A DNA stretch of 64,000 bases from Brachybacterium endophyticum (GTDB taxonomy: Bacteria > Actinomycetota > Actinomycetes > Actinomycetales > Dermabacteraceae), in the NCBI RefSeq assembly GCF_003130585.1, contig NZ_QFKX01000005.1:124001-188000 (forward strand). The letters are read 5' to 3'. Below the pieces are notes generated by a model. It was not told the DNA's origin. It saw nothing but the letters and a program-made list of their open reading frames with translations, and did no database searches. Below, in pieces: positions 9,102 to 21,453 of this stretch. A program made the position numbers and the translations under genes. Every line of letters begins with the position of its first letter. Positions within the stretch are counted from its first letter, which is position 1.

Positions 9102-10051
9102 CCGGCGGAGGGCTCCTCCGCCCGGCGCGCCCCTGCACTGCGCGTCTCACTCCCGCGCTCCTCGCCCTGGTCCCGGCCGCGCTGCACCCGCAGCCGCACG
9201 GCGACCAGGGCGATGAGCACCAGGCCGAGTCCGATCAGGCCGAGTTGCACGCCCGCCGTGAGGCCCTCGCCCACTCCCAGGGTGCCGAGCAGCGTCGGCA
9301 GGTTCAGGGCGAGGATCAGCGAGCCCACGGCGACGCCGAGGACGGGGGCCGGCAGGCGGCCTGCGAGACGAGCGGCGAGCGGTGCCGCGAGCACCCCGCC
9401 CAGCAGCAGGGCGAGCACGATCGGGTAGTCGATCCCGCCGAGGCCCAGGCCGACGAGGAAGCCGAGGGTCGCGCACACGGTGACCACGAACTCGGCCGCC
9501 GAGACCGTCCCGATCACGCGGCGCGGCGGCAGCGGAGCGGCTGTCAGCAGGGCGGAGGTGACGACCGGCCCCCAGCCGCCTCCGCCCACCGCGTTGACGG
9601 CGCCGCCGACCGCGCCCAGCGGCATCAGCCAGCCCGGGTGCCAGCTGCCGAGTGGGGGAGCGGTGGCCTCGTCGGCCGCGCGCGTCCTGCCGCGCAGGAA
9701 CCGCAGGATCACCCGGGCGCCGAGCACGGTGAGGATCCCGGCCATGATCGGAGTCGTGACGTCGGAGGGCAGGGCGGTGAGCAGGAGGGCGCCGGCCAGA
9801 CCGCCCACGCCGCCCGGGATCGCGAGGCGCCCCAGCACCTGCATGTCGACGTTCCCGCCGCGGTGATGAGCGAGCCCCGAGGTGAGCGTGGTGCCCAGCT
9901 GCGCGATGTTCGCGGTCGCGCTCACCAGCGAGGGGGCGACCCCGACGGCGAGCAGGATGGAGGCGGAGGTGACCCCGTAGCCCATGCCCAGGGAGCCGTC
10001 GACCATCTGGGCGGCGAAGCCGGCGAGGGCGATCATCAGCAGCTGGGGCAT
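9071..10051 (-). CDS. TauE/SafE-family sulfite or anion exporter
   Basis: A 326-residue integral membrane protein of the TauE/SafE (DUF81) family, with the diagnostic opening [15 protein letters not shown] and a repeat of two 4-helix halves (about 8 hydrophobic segments; the second half begins near [19 protein letters not shown], residue 145). Members move sulfite, sulfonates or sulfate-like anions. It lies 57 bases downstream of cysN on the same strand, so it probably belongs to the cysHDN transcription unit and may handle sulfate or sulfite for assimilation. The last 40 residues are charged and low in complexity. Its end overlaps ilvD by 31 bases, tail to tail. The direction and exact substrate are inferred from context only. 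Confidence 0.85.
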   Translation of the reverse strand: MPQLLMIALAGFAAQMVDGSLGMGYGVTSASILLAVGVAPSLVSATANIAQLGTTLTSGLAHHRGGNVDMQVLGRLAIPGGVGGLAGALLLTALPSDVTTPIMAGILTVLGARVILRFLRGRTRAADEATAPPLGSWHPGWLMPLGAVGGAVNAVGGGGWGPVVTSALLTAAPLPPRRVIGTVSAAEFVVTVCATLGFLVGLGLGGIDYPIVLALLLGGVLAAPLAARLAGRLPAPVLGVAVGSLILALNLPTLLGTLGVGEGLTAGVQLGLIGLGLVLIALVAVRLRVQRGRDQGEERGSETRSAGARRAEEPSAGQSSGRRVAP

Positions 10052-10108
10052 GTCGGCGCTCCTTGCTCGGTGCTGGCTTCTCCGTGTCCGGTTCCCGGCT
10101 CCGCGCTC

Positions 10109-11443
10109 TCAGCTCCCGAGCGTGCCGTCGACCATGCCCGCGGCGAGGGTCGTGCCGTCCTGCGGGTCGATCACCACGAGCGCACCGCCCTCCCGTGAGG
10201 TCGTGTACGACTCCAGGGGCAGGGGACGGGCCAGTCGGAGCGTCACCTCGACCAGGTCGTTGAGCTCGGCACGGTCGGCCTCGGTGCGGGTCAGCGAGGC
10301 GATGTCCAGGCGGCCGTCGATCGAGGTCACCTTCGCGGCCGCCGTCGCGGTGCCGTGGGCGATCAGCACCCGCGCACCGGGAACGAGCGGGGACCCTCCG
10401 AGCCAGCACAGGACGGCGCGGACCTCGTCGCCGGATTCCGGCAGCGTCCCGGCCGCGCCCAGCAGATCGCCGCGGGAGACGTCGACCTCGTCGGCGAGCT
10501 CGAGGGTGACCGACAGACCTGTCTCGGCGCGCAGGACCGGCCGACCCGCCTGCCAGATCGCCGTGACCTCGCTGCGCAGTCCCGACGCGGCGACCTCGAT
10601 CGGGTCCCCGACCTCCACGGCGCCGGCGGTGACGAGGCCGGCGAAGCCGCGGAAGTCCTGCATCGTCGGGTCCACGGCGCCCTGCTGCGGGCGGATCACC
10701 AGCTGCACGGGCATCCGGAAGAATTCGTCGGCCTCGTGGGCGAGCGGCGGCAGCTCCTCGAGGAGGTCCAGGAGCGTCGGTCCCTCGTACCAGGGAGTCC
10801 GCGTCGAGCGGAGGACGACGTTGTCACCGTGCAGTGCCGAGACCGGGACGGCGGTGGTCGGGGGCAGCGCGAGGACGTCGCCGAGGGCGGCGAGATCGCG
10901 CTCCACGCTCTCGAGGACCTGCTCGGGCTCCTCGACCAGGTCGATCTTGTTGATGGCCACGACCACGTGCCCCACCCGCAGCAGGGCGCTCACGGCGAGG
11001 TGGCGGCGGGTCTGCTCGACGATGCCGTGGCGCGCGTCGACCAGCACGATCACCGCATCGGCCCGGGAGGCGCCGGTGACCATGTTGCGCGTGTACTGCA
11101 CGTGGCCGGGGGTGTCGGCGAGGACGAAGGATCGGGTGGGGGTCGCGAAGAAGCGGTGGGCGACGTCGATCGTGATGCCCTGCTCGCGCTCGGCGCGCAG
11201 GCCGTCGGTGAGCAGGGCGAGATCGGCGAGCTCCCCGGCCCAGCCGCGCCGGCGGCTGGCCTCGGTGACGGCTGCGAGCTGATCGGCCATGACCGACTTG
11301 GTGTCGTGCAGGAGGCGTCCGATGAGGGTGGACTTGCCGTCGTCCACGCTGCCCGCGGTCGCGATCCGCAGCAGGGTCGTGGACTCCGTGAGGCGCTCGA
11401 TCTCCCGCGCCTCGGCCTCCTGGGTCCCCTCGGTCGTCGTCAT
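10109..11443 (-). CDS. cysN: Sulfate adenylyltransferase subunit 1 (GTPase)
   Basis: A 444-residue GTPase subunit of ATP sulfurylase, which drives formation of APS from sulfate and ATP. GTP-binding motifs are clear: AGSVDDGKSTLIGRLLHD (P-loop, residues 28-45), DTPGHVQYTRNM near residue 112 and NKIDLV near 170, followed by EF-Tu-like beta-barrel domains. Nothing resembling the APS-kinase domain of CysNC fusions is attached. ATG at 11443 shares one base with the cysD stop (TGATG), so the two subunits are coupled. A long open frame continues upstream through cysD, but the cysD frame and family length rule out that start. It is the third gene of a cysH-cysD-cysN unit. Confidence 0.95.
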   Translation of the reverse strand: MTTTEGTQEAEAREIERLTESTTLLRIATAGSVDDGKSTLIGRLLHDTKSVMADQLAAVTEASRRRGWAGELADLALLTDGLRAEREQGITIDVAHRFFATPTRSFVLADTPGHVQYTRNMVTGASRADAVIVLVDARHGIVEQTRRHLAVSALLRVGHVVVAINKIDLVEEPEQVLESVERDLAALGDVLALPPTTAVPVSALHGDNVVLRSTRTPWYEGPTLLDLLEELPPLAHEADEFFRMPVQLVIRPQQGAVDPTMQDFRGFAGLVTAGAVEVGDPIEVAASGLRSEVTAIWQAGRPVLRAETGLSVTLELADEVDVSRGDLLGAAGTLPESGDEVRAVLCWLGGSPLVPGARVLIAHGTATAAAKVTSIDGRLDIASLTRTEADRAELNDLVEVTLRLARPLPLESYTTSREGGALVVIDPQDGTTLAAGMVDGTLGS

Positions 11444-12351
11444 CAGAAGTACCCCTCCTTCTTGCGGTCCTCCATGGCGGCCTCGGAGAGGCGGTCGTCC
11501 GCACGGGTCGCGCCGCGCTCGGTGAGGGTGCTCGCGGCGACCTCCGCCACGATCGCACCGACGTCGGCGGCGTCCGAGGGGACGGCGCCGGTGCAGGACA
11601 TGTCCCCGACGGTCCGGTAGCGCACGCGGCGCACGCCGACCGTCTCGCCCGGGCGGGGCGCGGTCCAGGGGCCGGGGCTCAGCAGCATGCCGTCGCGTTC
11701 GAAGACCTCGCGCTCGTGCGCGTAGTAGAGGGAGGGCAGGTCGACGCCCTCGCGGGCGATGTACCGCCAGACGTCCAGCTCGGTCCAGTTCGACAGCGGG
11801 AAGACACGCACGTGCTCGCCGGGGCGGTGGCGCGTGTTGTACATGCTCCACAGCTCGGGACGCTGGTTCTTGGGGTCCCACTCGCCGAAGGCGCTGCGCA
11901 GGGAGACCACGCGCTCCTTGGCACGGGCCTTGTCCTCGTCGCGCCGACCGCCGCCGAAGACCCCGTCGAAGCGGCCCTCCTCGATCGCATCGAGCAGGGG
12001 GAGGGTCTGCAAGGGGTTGCGGGTGCCGTCGGCACGCTCCCGCAGGCGCCCGTCGTCCAGGTAGTCCTGGACCCGTGCGACCACGATCTCCGTGCCGTAC
12101 TTCTCGGCCGTGCGGTCGCGGAAGTCCAGGACCTCGGGGAAGTTGTGGCCGGTGTCCACGTGCAGCAGCGGGAAGGGCACGGGTGCCGGCCACACGGCCT
12201 TGGCGGCCAGGTGCAGCATCAGCATCGAGTCCTTGCCGCCGGAGAACAGCATCACCGGGCGCTCGAGCTGGCCCAGGGCCTCGCGGATGATGTGGATCGC
12301 CTCGGCCTCGAGTGCGTCCAGGAGGGTCGGTGCGGTGGTCACCTGGGTCAT
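11443..12351 (-). CDS. cysD: Sulfate adenylyltransferase subunit 2
   Basis: The 302-residue catalytic subunit of ATP sulfurylase, an N-type ATP pyrophosphatase. The PP-loop LFSGGKDSMLMLHLAAK is near residue 34, with HVDTGHNFPEVLDFRDR at about 64, GGRRDEDKARAKER at about 130 and FPLSNWTELDVWRYI at about 185. The C-terminal MEDRKKEGYF is the usual CysD tail. The ATG start overlaps the end of cysH by 4 bases and the stop overlaps the cysN start, so all three genes are translated in tandem. Length equals the family norm of about 300 residues. Confidence 0.96.
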   Translation of the reverse strand: MTQVTTAPTLLDALEAEAIHIIREALGQLERPVMLFSGGKDSMLMLHLAAKAVWPAPVPFPLLHVDTGHNFPEVLDFRDRTAEKYGTEIVVARVQDYLDDGRLRERADGTRNPLQTLPLLDAIEEGRFDGVFGGGRRDEDKARAKERVVSLRSAFGEWDPKNQRPELWSMYNTRHRPGEHVRVFPLSNWTELDVWRYIAREGVDLPSLYYAHEREVFERDGMLLSPGPWTAPRPGETVGVRRVRYRTVGDMSCTGAVPSDAADVGAIVAEVAASTLTERGATRADDRLSEAAMEDRKKEGYF

Positions 12352-13253
12352 CGGCGCTCCCCGGATCGGTGGTGGTCGACGGGGGTGAGGGTGATCCGGT
12401 TGCGCACCGAGATGGGTTCGTCCCTGCTCCCCTCGTCGGCGAGGTCGTCCTCGGCGTCGTCGCCCGCGTGCAGACCGCACTCGGTCTTCTCGAAGCCGGC
12501 CCAGCGGCCGGCACGCGGGTCCTCGCCGGGAGCGACGCGGCGGGTGCACGGCGCGCAGCCGATCGAGGGGAAGCCCTGCTCCAGCAGCGGGTTCATCGGG
12601 AGGTGGTGCTCGTAGCCGTACCCGTTGACCTCCTCGAGGGTCCAGGTGACCAGGGGGTTGATCTTGACCAGCCCGAAGGCGTCGTCGAAGGTGACCAGCG
12701 GGGAGTCGGCACGGGTGGGGCCCTCGTCGCGGCGCACGCCGGTGATCCAGGCGTCGTAGCCGGCGAGGGTCTCGCGCAGCGGCGTCACCTTGCGCATCGC
12801 GCAGCACAGACCGGGGTCGCGGTCGTGCAGGCGCGGTCCGTGCTCGGCGTCCTGCTCGGGGACCGAGGCCTTCGCGCGCACGTCGACGATGTGCACGTCG
12901 AGCTCGCGCTCCACGCGGTCTCGGGTCTCGAGCGTCTCGGCGAAGTGGTAGCCGGTGTCCAGGAAGAGCACGTCGACCCCGGGCGCCTGGCGGGCCACCA
13001 CCTCGGGGAGGACGGAGTCGGCCATCGAGCAGGCGACGGCCAGGGAGTCGCCGAAGGTGCGAGCGGCCCAGGCGCTCGCGGCGGCCGCGATCTCCTGCGG
13101 GGTGCCGCTCGCCTCGATCGCGGCGAGCTCGGCGGCGCCCTCCTCGGCGAGCCGGCGGAGGCGTTCGGTCCGTGCCTGGTCCGACGCGGACGCGTCGCCT
13201 TCGCGCGGGTTCTCGCGTGGTCGGTCGTCGGAGCGAGCGGGGGAGGTGCTCAC
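12348..13253 (-). CDS. cysH: Assimilatory adenylyl-sulfate (APS) reductase
   Basis: A 301-residue thioredoxin- or glutathione-dependent reductase making sulfite from activated sulfate. The cysteine pairs that bind a [4Fe-4S] cluster in the APS-specific type are present: GLCCAMRK (about residue 170) and GCAPCTRR (about 248), with the catalytic ECGLH near the C-terminus. This predicts direct use of APS, not PAPS, and fits the lack of an APS kinase in the cluster. The degenerate PP-loop VACSMADSVL lies near residue 75. The start is GTG 13253 with aaggag 8 bases upstream; the first 30 residues are charged and poorly conserved. It is the first gene of cysHDN, and the next gene (ilvL/ilvB) runs the other way. 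Confidence 0.93.
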   Translation of the reverse strand: MSTSPARSDDRPRENPREGDASASDQARTERLRRLAEEGAAELAAIEASGTPQEIAAAASAWAARTFGDSLAVACSMADSVLPEVVARQAPGVDVLFLDTGYHFAETLETRDRVERELDVHIVDVRAKASVPEQDAEHGPRLHDRDPGLCCAMRKVTPLRETLAGYDAWITGVRRDEGPTRADSPLVTFDDAFGLVKINPLVTWTLEEVNGYGYEHHLPMNPLLEQGFPSIGCAPCTRRVAPGEDPRAGRWAGFEKTECGLHAGDDAEDDLADEGSRDEPISVRNRITLTPVDHHRSGERR

Positions 13254-13327
13254 GGTGGCTCTCCTTCGCCTGAGAGGGCCGATCGGTCGGTCGCCGCGGA
13301 CCCGGAGGACCGGCGACGAGTGCCCTC

Positions 13328-13333
13328 ACCCTA
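13328..13333 (-). promoter_or_regulatory. Possible -10 element of the cysHDN promoter
   Basis: On the minus strand tagggt at 13333-13328 resembles the -10 elements seen elsewhere in this window (tagggt before serA and before desA). It would start transcription about 68 bases before the cysH GTG. No good -35 was found and no leader peptide is visible. Confidence 0.3.
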
Positions 13334-13515
13334 GCGGCGTCGGCCCGGGGGATGCCGGACGGCGATCGGGGAAGGGGCAGCAGCACACCTGCCGTTCACC
13401 TGCTCGTCGTCCGCACGTGGCGCGCCTCGGCCCACCGGACCGGTGATCAGGCACGCGCCCTCGTCCCCGCCGACGGGTCCACGAGGCGAGGCGCCCATCT
13501 CGCAGGATGGACGGT

Positions 13516-13545
13516 TTGCCGCGGCCATGTGGGGCGCACTACAGT
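13516..13545 (+). promoter_or_regulatory. Promoter of the ilvL-ilvBN operon
   Basis: ttgccg (13516-13521) and tacagt (13540-13545) are separated by 18 bases, a good sigma-70-type pair. The expected start of transcription, 7-8 bases after the -10, falls on or next to the A of the leader peptide ATG at 13553, so the leader peptide is probably translated from a leaderless transcript. Confidence 0.65.
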
Positions 13546-13552
13546 CGCCATC

Positions 13553-13591
13553 ATGCAGACGATCATTCTCGTACTTCCAGAGCGCGGCTGA
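13553..13591 (+). CDS. ilvL: ilv leader peptide (12 residues)
   Basis: The frame encodes MQTIILVLPERG and stops at 13591. Five of twelve residues are Ile, Leu or Val in one run, the hallmark of an attenuation leader. Several of the control codons (ATT, GTA, CTT) and CCA are rare in this GC-rich genome, which would sharpen ribosome stalling when charged tRNA runs low. There is no Shine-Dalgarno sequence; the ATG coincides with the predicted transcription start. The peptide is followed by a hairpin with a T-run and then ilvB, the arrangement known for ilv operons in enterobacteria and corynebacteria. Confidence 0.85.
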   Translation: MQTIILVLPERG

Positions 13592-13621
13592 CGCCACCGT
13601 TCACTGCGAGACGTCCCGCGC

Positions 13622-13654
13622 GCCCCTCGAGAGCCCCAGGCCGAGGGGCTTTTT
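13622..13654 (+). terminator. ilv attenuator with alternative pairing
   Basis: agcccc (13632-13637) pairs with ggggct (13645-13650) and runs into five T (13650-13654), giving an intrinsic terminator 95 bases before ilvB. The segment gcccctc at 13622-13628 is an exact 7-base alternative partner for gaggggc at 13643-13649, so the same 3' arm can be captured by an upstream strand. Stalling of a ribosome on the Ile-Ile-Leu-Val-Leu run would decide between the two pairings. The switch is inferred from base pairing. Confidence 0.78.
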
Positions 13655-13749
13655 GATGCCCACGCGGGGCCGAGCCGCGCATCGGGTGGAGCGGGGGAGG
13701 TCGGCCGAGGATCTGCACAGCCCCATCCGCGAAGACCGAAGGAGTTCCG

Positions 13750-17234
<3,485 letters not shown>

Positions 17235-17273
17235 TCCTCGCACCGAGCGAGTCAGGCGTCGGCCGGGACGTCA

Positions 17274-17305
17274 CGGCGGGTCCTTCCTTCGGGGAGGGCC
17301 CGCCG
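17274..17305 (+). terminator. Hairpin after ilvC
   Basis: cggcggg (17274-17280) pairs with cccgccg (17299-17305), and the inner strands tccttcc and ggggaggg extend the stem around a ttcg loop. It lies 40 bases after the ilvC stop and has no T-run. It probably ends or thins transcription before serA. Confidence 0.55.
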
Positions 17306-17398
17306 TCGTCGTGGTGGTGTGTGCGGGACGCGGCGAGTGCTGCGTCCTGCCCGCCCCGCTGCCGTCGTCACCTCGCGATGTCTCACCCGCTGATCCCC

Positions 17399-17428
17399 CT
17401 GACCGTATGCCGGACAGGCCAGTAGGGT
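17399..17428 (+). promoter_or_regulatory. Promoter of serA
   Basis: ctgacc (17399-17404) and tagggt (17423-17428) with an 18-base spacer. The predicted transcript would begin near 17435, about 58 bases before the serA GTG. Confidence 0.5.
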
Positions 17429-17492
17429 GTCGCTGTACCCGTCGCTCCCGAGGATGCGTGCGACGACCATCATCCGTACCGGAGGAGATTCC

Positions 17493-19100
17493 GTGACGCG
17501 TCCCGTCGTGCTCATCGCAGAGGAGCTGTCGCCCGCGACCCTCGAGGTCCTGGGGTCCGACGTCGAGATCACCCACGTGGACGGCACCGACCGTCCCGCA
17601 CTGCTGGCAGCGGTGAAGGAAGCCGATGCGCTCCTGGTGCGCTCCGCGACCCAGGTCGACGCCGAGGTCTACGCCGCGGCCGACCACCTCAAGGTCGTCG
17701 CCCGCGCGGGCGTGGGCCTGGACAACGTCGACGTGCCCGCCGCCACCAACGCCGGGGTCATGGTGATCAACGCGCCGACCTCGAACATCATCTCCGCTGC
17801 AGAGCTCGCGATCACCCTGATCCTCTCCTCGCTGCGCAATCTCGGCCGGGCCGACGCCTCCGTCAAGGACGGTCGCTGGGAGCGCAAGCAGCTCAGCGGT
17901 GTCGAGCTGTTCGAGAAGACCGTCGGGATCGTCGGCTTCGGCCGCATCGGACAGCTCGTGGCCGAGCGCCTCCGGCCATTCGGTGTGCACCTGCTCGCCT
18001 ACGACCCCTACGTCAACCACGCCCGTGCGGCCGATCTCGGCGCCCGTGTGGTCGAGCTCGACGAGCTGATGCGCGAGTCCGACGTGGTCAGCGTGCACAT
18101 GCCGCGCACGCCCGAGACCGTCGGCCTAATCGGCGCCGAGCAGTTCGCCCTCGCCAAGCCCTCCCTCCACGTCGTCAACGCCGCCCGCGGCGGTCTGATC
18201 GACGAGGAGGCGCTGTACGACGCGCTCAGCAGCGGGAAGATCGCCGGCGCGGGTCTCGACGTCTACTCGAGCGAGCCGCCGGCGCAGTCCGAGACCGCCG
18301 CGAAGCTGCTCGAGCTGCCCAACATCACGCTCACGCCGCACCTCGGCGCCTCGACCGCCGAGGCGCAGGAGAAGGCCGGCGTGGCCGTGGCGCGCTCCGT
18401 GCGCCTGGCGCTCGCGGGTGAGCTGGTGCCCGACGCCGTGAACGTGGCCGGCGGCGCGATCGACGACCTGGTGCGTCCGGGCATCGCCCTCGCCGACCGC
18501 CTGGGCCAGCTGTTCACCGCGCTCGCGGGCGAGGGCCCCGAGCTGCTCGAGGTCGTGGTGCGCGGCGAGATCGCCTCCCGCGACGTCACCGCCCTGAAGC
18601 TGTCCGCCCTGCGCGGCGTCTTCCGCCAGGTCGTCACCGAGCAGGTCAGCTACGTGAACGCCCCCGTCCTCGCCGAGGAGCGCGGTATCCGCGTGGACCT
18701 GGTGACCAGCGAGGACTCCCAGCGCTTCCGCAACGTCGTGCAGATCCGCGGCACCCTGCGCGACGGCCGCGTGGTCTCGGTCTCGGGAACCCTCTCCGGC
18801 ACGGACCAGGCGCAGAAGCTCACCGAGGTCGACGGACTGGACCTCGACGTGCCCTTCAGCGACCACCTGCTGCTGATCACCTACCAGGACAAGCCCGGCC
18901 TGGTGGGCGCCTACGGCGCCATCCTGGGCGACGCCGGCATCAACATCGCCGGCATGCAGGTCTCCCGCCGCGGGGAGACCGCCGGGGGAGAGGTGATCGT
19001 GGTCCTCACCCTCGACCAGAGCGTCGACCAGGACCTCGCCGAGCAGATCGGTGAGAAGGTCGGCGCCGCCGCCAGCGTCGCCGTCGACATCACCTACTGA
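17493..19100 (+). CDS. serA: D-3-phosphoglycerate dehydrogenase (long, ACT-containing form)
   Basis: A 535-residue enzyme that oxidises 3-phosphoglycerate with NAD+, the entry to serine synthesis. Family features in order: [17 protein letters not shown] (about 70), the Rossmann [17 protein letters not shown] (about 148), catalytic regions [13 protein letters not shown] (about 230) and [16 protein letters not shown] (about 280), then the ASB intervening domain and a C-terminal ACT domain ([19 protein letters not shown], about 458) that binds serine in related enzymes. This is the type I domain layout known from mycobacteria. GTG 17493 has ggaggag directly upstream and is preferred to a codon 66 bases earlier. 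Serine made here feeds cysteine synthesis together with cysHDN upstream. Confidence 0.95.
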   Translation: MTRPVVLIAEELSPATLEVLGSDVEITHVDGTDRPALLAAVKEADALLVRSATQVDAEVYAAADHLKVVARAGVGLDNVDVPAATNAGVMVINAPTSNIISAAELAITLILSSLRNLGRADASVKDGRWERKQLSGVELFEKTVGIVGFGRIGQLVAERLRPFGVHLLAYDPYVNHARAADLGARVVELDELMRESDVVSVHMPRTPETVGLIGAEQFALAKPSLHVVNAARGGLIDEEALYDALSSGKIAGAGLDVYSSEPPAQSETAAKLLELPNITLTPHLGASTAEAQEKAGVAVARSVRLALAGELVPDAVNVAGGAIDDLVRPGIALADRLGQLFTALAGEGPELLEVVVRGEIASRDVTALKLSALRGVFRQVVTEQVSYVNAPVLAEERGIRVDLVTSEDSQRFRNVVQIRGTLRDGRVVSVSGTLSGTDQAQKLTEVDGLDLDVPFSDHLLLITYQDKPGLVGAYGAILGDAGINIAGMQVSRRGETAGGEVIVVLTLDQSVDQDLAEQIGEKVGAAASVAVDITY

Positions 19101-19123
19101 GTCCGCAGCAGCACGACCCGTGC

Positions 19124-19159
19124 CCGTCGGCCGGTCGGACACACCCCGCCGGCCGACGG
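19124..19159 (+). terminator. Hairpin between serA and leuB
   Basis: A perfect 11-bp stem (ccgtcggccgg 19124-19134 with ccggccgacgg 19149-19159) and a 14-base loop lie 24 bases after the serA stop. No T-run and no leader peptide are visible, so I read it as a terminator or mRNA-stabilising hairpin, not an attenuator. Confidence 0.5.
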
Positions 19160-19203
19160 ACACCCCCTCACCCGCAGATCCGATGAAGGAGAACGCAGAG
19201 ACC

Positions 19204-20256
19204 ATGAGCAGCACGCAGAGCATCCGACTCGCCGTCATCGAGGGCGACGGGATCGGCCACGAGGTGGTCCCCGAGGGGCTCAAGGTGCTGCGCGCGGCTC
19301 TCGAGCCCGATGGCGTCGAGGTCGCCACCACGGACTTCGATCTCGGCGCGGGACGCTGGCACCGCACCGGTGAGACCCTCACCGACGAGGACATGGACGC
19401 TCTCGCGACGCACGACGCGATCCTGCTGGGCGCCGTGGGCGACCCCGACATCCCCTCGGGCGTGCTCGAGCGCGGGATGCTGCTCAAGCTCCGCTTCGGC
19501 TTCGACCACTTCGTGAACCTGCGCCCCACCCGGCTCGCCCCGGGCGTGACCTCGCCGCTCGCCGACCCGGGCGACGTCGACTTCGTGGTGGTCCGCGAGG
19601 GCACCGAGGGCCCCTACGTGGGCAACGGCGGCACCATGCGCGAGGGCACCGATCTCGAGGTCGCCACCGAGGTCTCGCTGAACACCGCCGTGGGCGTCGA
19701 GCGCGTGGTCCGCTTCGCCTTCGAGCAGGCCGAGGCGCGGCGGAACAAGCTCACCCTGGTCCACAAGCACAACGTGCTCGTGAACGCCGGGCACCTGTGG
19801 CGCCGCATCGTCGAGAAGGTCGGCTCCGAGCACCCGGACGTCGAGGTCGACTACCTGCACGTGGACGCCGCGACCATCTTCCTGGTCACCGATCCGGCAC
19901 GTTTCGACGTGATCGTCACCGACAACCTCTTCGGGGACATCCTCACCGACCTCGCCGGTGCCATCAGCGGCGGCATCGGTCTCGCCGCGAGCGGCAACAT
20001 CAACCCCACCGGGGCGTTCCCGTCGATGTTCGAGCCCGTGCACGGCTCCGCCCCCGACATCGCGGGCCAGCAGAAGGCCGACCCCACCGCGACCGTGCTC
20101 TCGGTCGCCCTCCTGCTCGAGCAGCAGGGTCACGCCGCTGCCGCCGCCCGGGTGCGCGCGGCGGTCGAAGAGGACCTCTCCCGCCGTGGGGAGCTCGGGG
20201 AGCGGAGCACCGCGCAGATCGGCGACGCGCTGGTAGCCGGCGTACGCAGCCGCTGA
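19204..20256 (+). CDS. leuB: 3-isopropylmalate dehydrogenase
   Basis: A 350-residue NAD+-dependent beta-decarboxylating dehydrogenase, third enzyme of leucine synthesis. Diagnostic blocks are [15 protein letters not shown] at the start, [15 protein letters not shown] (about 94), [13 protein letters not shown] (about 130), [13 protein letters not shown] with the catalytic lysine (about 185) and the metal-binding [19 protein letters not shown] (about 239); [16 protein letters not shown] is the conserved C-terminal site. ATG 19204 follows aaggag; an ATG 21 bases earlier overlaps that ribosome site and is less likely. ilvE follows 56 bases later on the same strand. leuC and leuD are 21 kb away and leuA is not in the window. 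Confidence 0.95.
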   Translation: MSSTQSIRLAVIEGDGIGHEVVPEGLKVLRAALEPDGVEVATTDFDLGAGRWHRTGETLTDEDMDALATHDAILLGAVGDPDIPSGVLERGMLLKLRFGFDHFVNLRPTRLAPGVTSPLADPGDVDFVVVREGTEGPYVGNGGTMREGTDLEVATEVSLNTAVGVERVVRFAFEQAEARRNKLTLVHKHNVLVNAGHLWRRIVEKVGSEHPDVEVDYLHVDAATIFLVTDPARFDVIVTDNLFGDILTDLAGAISGGIGLAASGNINPTGAFPSMFEPVHGSAPDIAGQQKADPTATVLSVALLLEQQGHAAAAARVRAAVEEDLSRRGELGERSTAQIGDALVAGVRSR

Positions 20257-20312
20257 CCTCCGACAGCCGCACGCCCGCCGTATCCTGCTCGAGTCGTCCC
20301 GAAGGAGCCCCG

Positions 20313-21404
20313 ATGTCCACCCTGTCGTTCCCCCTCTCCGATCCGTCCCGTCAGCAGTCCGATGCGGACCGCGATGCGGTGCTCGCGAAGCCCGGCTTCG
20401 GCGAGCACTTCACGGATTTCATGACCCATGCCCGCTGGACGGTCGATGACGGCTGGACCGGCGGTGAGGTGGTCCCCTTCGCGCCGATCTCGCTGAGCCC
20501 GGCTGCGGCGGTCTTCCACTACGCCCAGGAGATCTTCGAGGGGCTCAAGGCCTTCCGCCACGCCGACGGGTCGGTGTGGACCTTCCGCCCCGAGAAGAAC
20601 GCCGAGCGGCTGCAGCGCTCGGCGCGGCGCCTCGCCCTGCCGGAGCTGTCCACCGAGGACTTCCTGGCCTCGCTGACGGCGCAGGTCTCGGCCGACGAGC
20701 CCTGGGTCCCGGCGGCCGGCGGTGAGGACTCGCTGTACATCCGCCCGTTCATGTTCGCCTCCGAGGCGTTCCTGGGCGTGCGCTCGGCCCACCAGGTCGA
20801 CTACTACGTGATCACCTCGCCCGCGGGCGCCTACTTCCCCCGGGGCGTGCAGCCGCTGGTGGTCTGGGTCTCCGACTCCTACGCCCGCGCCGGCGCCGGC
20901 GGCACCGGCGCCGCCAAGTGCGGCGGCAACTACGCCTCCTCGCTGCTGGGCAAGAAGGAGGCGGCCGAGCACGGCGCCGACGAGGTGCTGTTCCTGGACT
21001 CCGAGACGCACACCAGCATCGACGAGCTCTCGGGCATGAACGTCATGGCGATCACGAAGGACGGCCGCATCCTCACCCCCGAGCTGACCGGCGCGATCCT
21101 CGAGGGCGTCACCCGGGACTCGATCCTGCAGCTCGCCCGCGACCGGGGCCTCGAGCCCGCCGAGCAGAAGATGTCGATGGACTGGGTCACCGAGAACATC
21201 GCCTCCGGCGAGATCACCGAGATGTTCGCCTGCGGCACCGCCGCGGTCATCAACCCCATCGGCGAGTTCCGCTCCGAGAAGGGATCATGGACCATCGGCG
21301 ACGGCGGCTCCGGCGCGGTGACGCTGCAGCTGCGCGAGGAGCTCACCGGCATCCAGCAGGGGAGCGTCGAGGATCGTCACGGGTGGTTGCACAAGCTCGC
21401 TTGA
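20313..21404 (+). CDS. ilvE: Branched-chain amino acid aminotransferase
   Basis: A 363-residue class IV (fold type IV) PLP aminotransferase that performs the last step of valine, leucine and isoleucine synthesis with glutamate as amino donor. YAQEIFEGLKAFRHADGS (about 71) and YIRPFMFASEAFLGVR (about 143) are substrate-side blocks, GTGAAKCGGNYASSLLGK (about 195) holds the Schiff-base lysine, and ETHTSIDELSGMNVM and the late ACGTAAVINPIGE are also conserved. ATG 20313 has gaaggag 7 bases upstream. It ends the branched-chain block; a strong inverted repeat after the stop separates it from the convergent TetR gene. Confidence 0.95.
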   Translation: MSTLSFPLSDPSRQQSDADRDAVLAKPGFGEHFTDFMTHARWTVDDGWTGGEVVPFAPISLSPAAAVFHYAQEIFEGLKAFRHADGSVWTFRPEKNAERLQRSARRLALPELSTEDFLASLTAQVSADEPWVPAAGGEDSLYIRPFMFASEAFLGVRSAHQVDYYVITSPAGAYFPRGVQPLVVWVSDSYARAGAGGTGAAKCGGNYASSLLGKKEAAEHGADEVLFLDSETHTSIDELSGMNVMAITKDGRILTPELTGAILEGVTRDSILQLARDRGLEPAEQKMSMDWVTENIASGEITEMFACGTAAVINPIGEFRSEKGSWTIGDGGSGAVTLQLREELTGIQQGSVEDRHGWLHKLA

Positions 21405-21419
21405 GCGCGACGGCGCTCT

Positions 21420-21453
21420 GCCGACCGGCCCCCGTTCAGGCCGGCCGGTCGGC
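21420..21453. terminator. Bidirectional terminator between ilvE and the TetR gene
   Basis: gccgaccggcc (21420-21430) and ggccggtcggc (21443-21453) are exact complements, forming an 11-bp stem in either direction between two converging genes. The right arm lies inside the last codons of the TetR gene. There is no T-run. Confidence 0.55.

Noticed and set aside
13254..13290. Glycine-riboswitch-like tail (ctctcaggcgaaggagag) before cysH
   Set aside because: Only a tail-like stretch is present and the two-domain core is missing; the match is explained by the ribosome site.
19100..19204. leu attenuator before leuB
   Set aside because: A hairpin exists but no leucine-rich leader and no T-run could be found.
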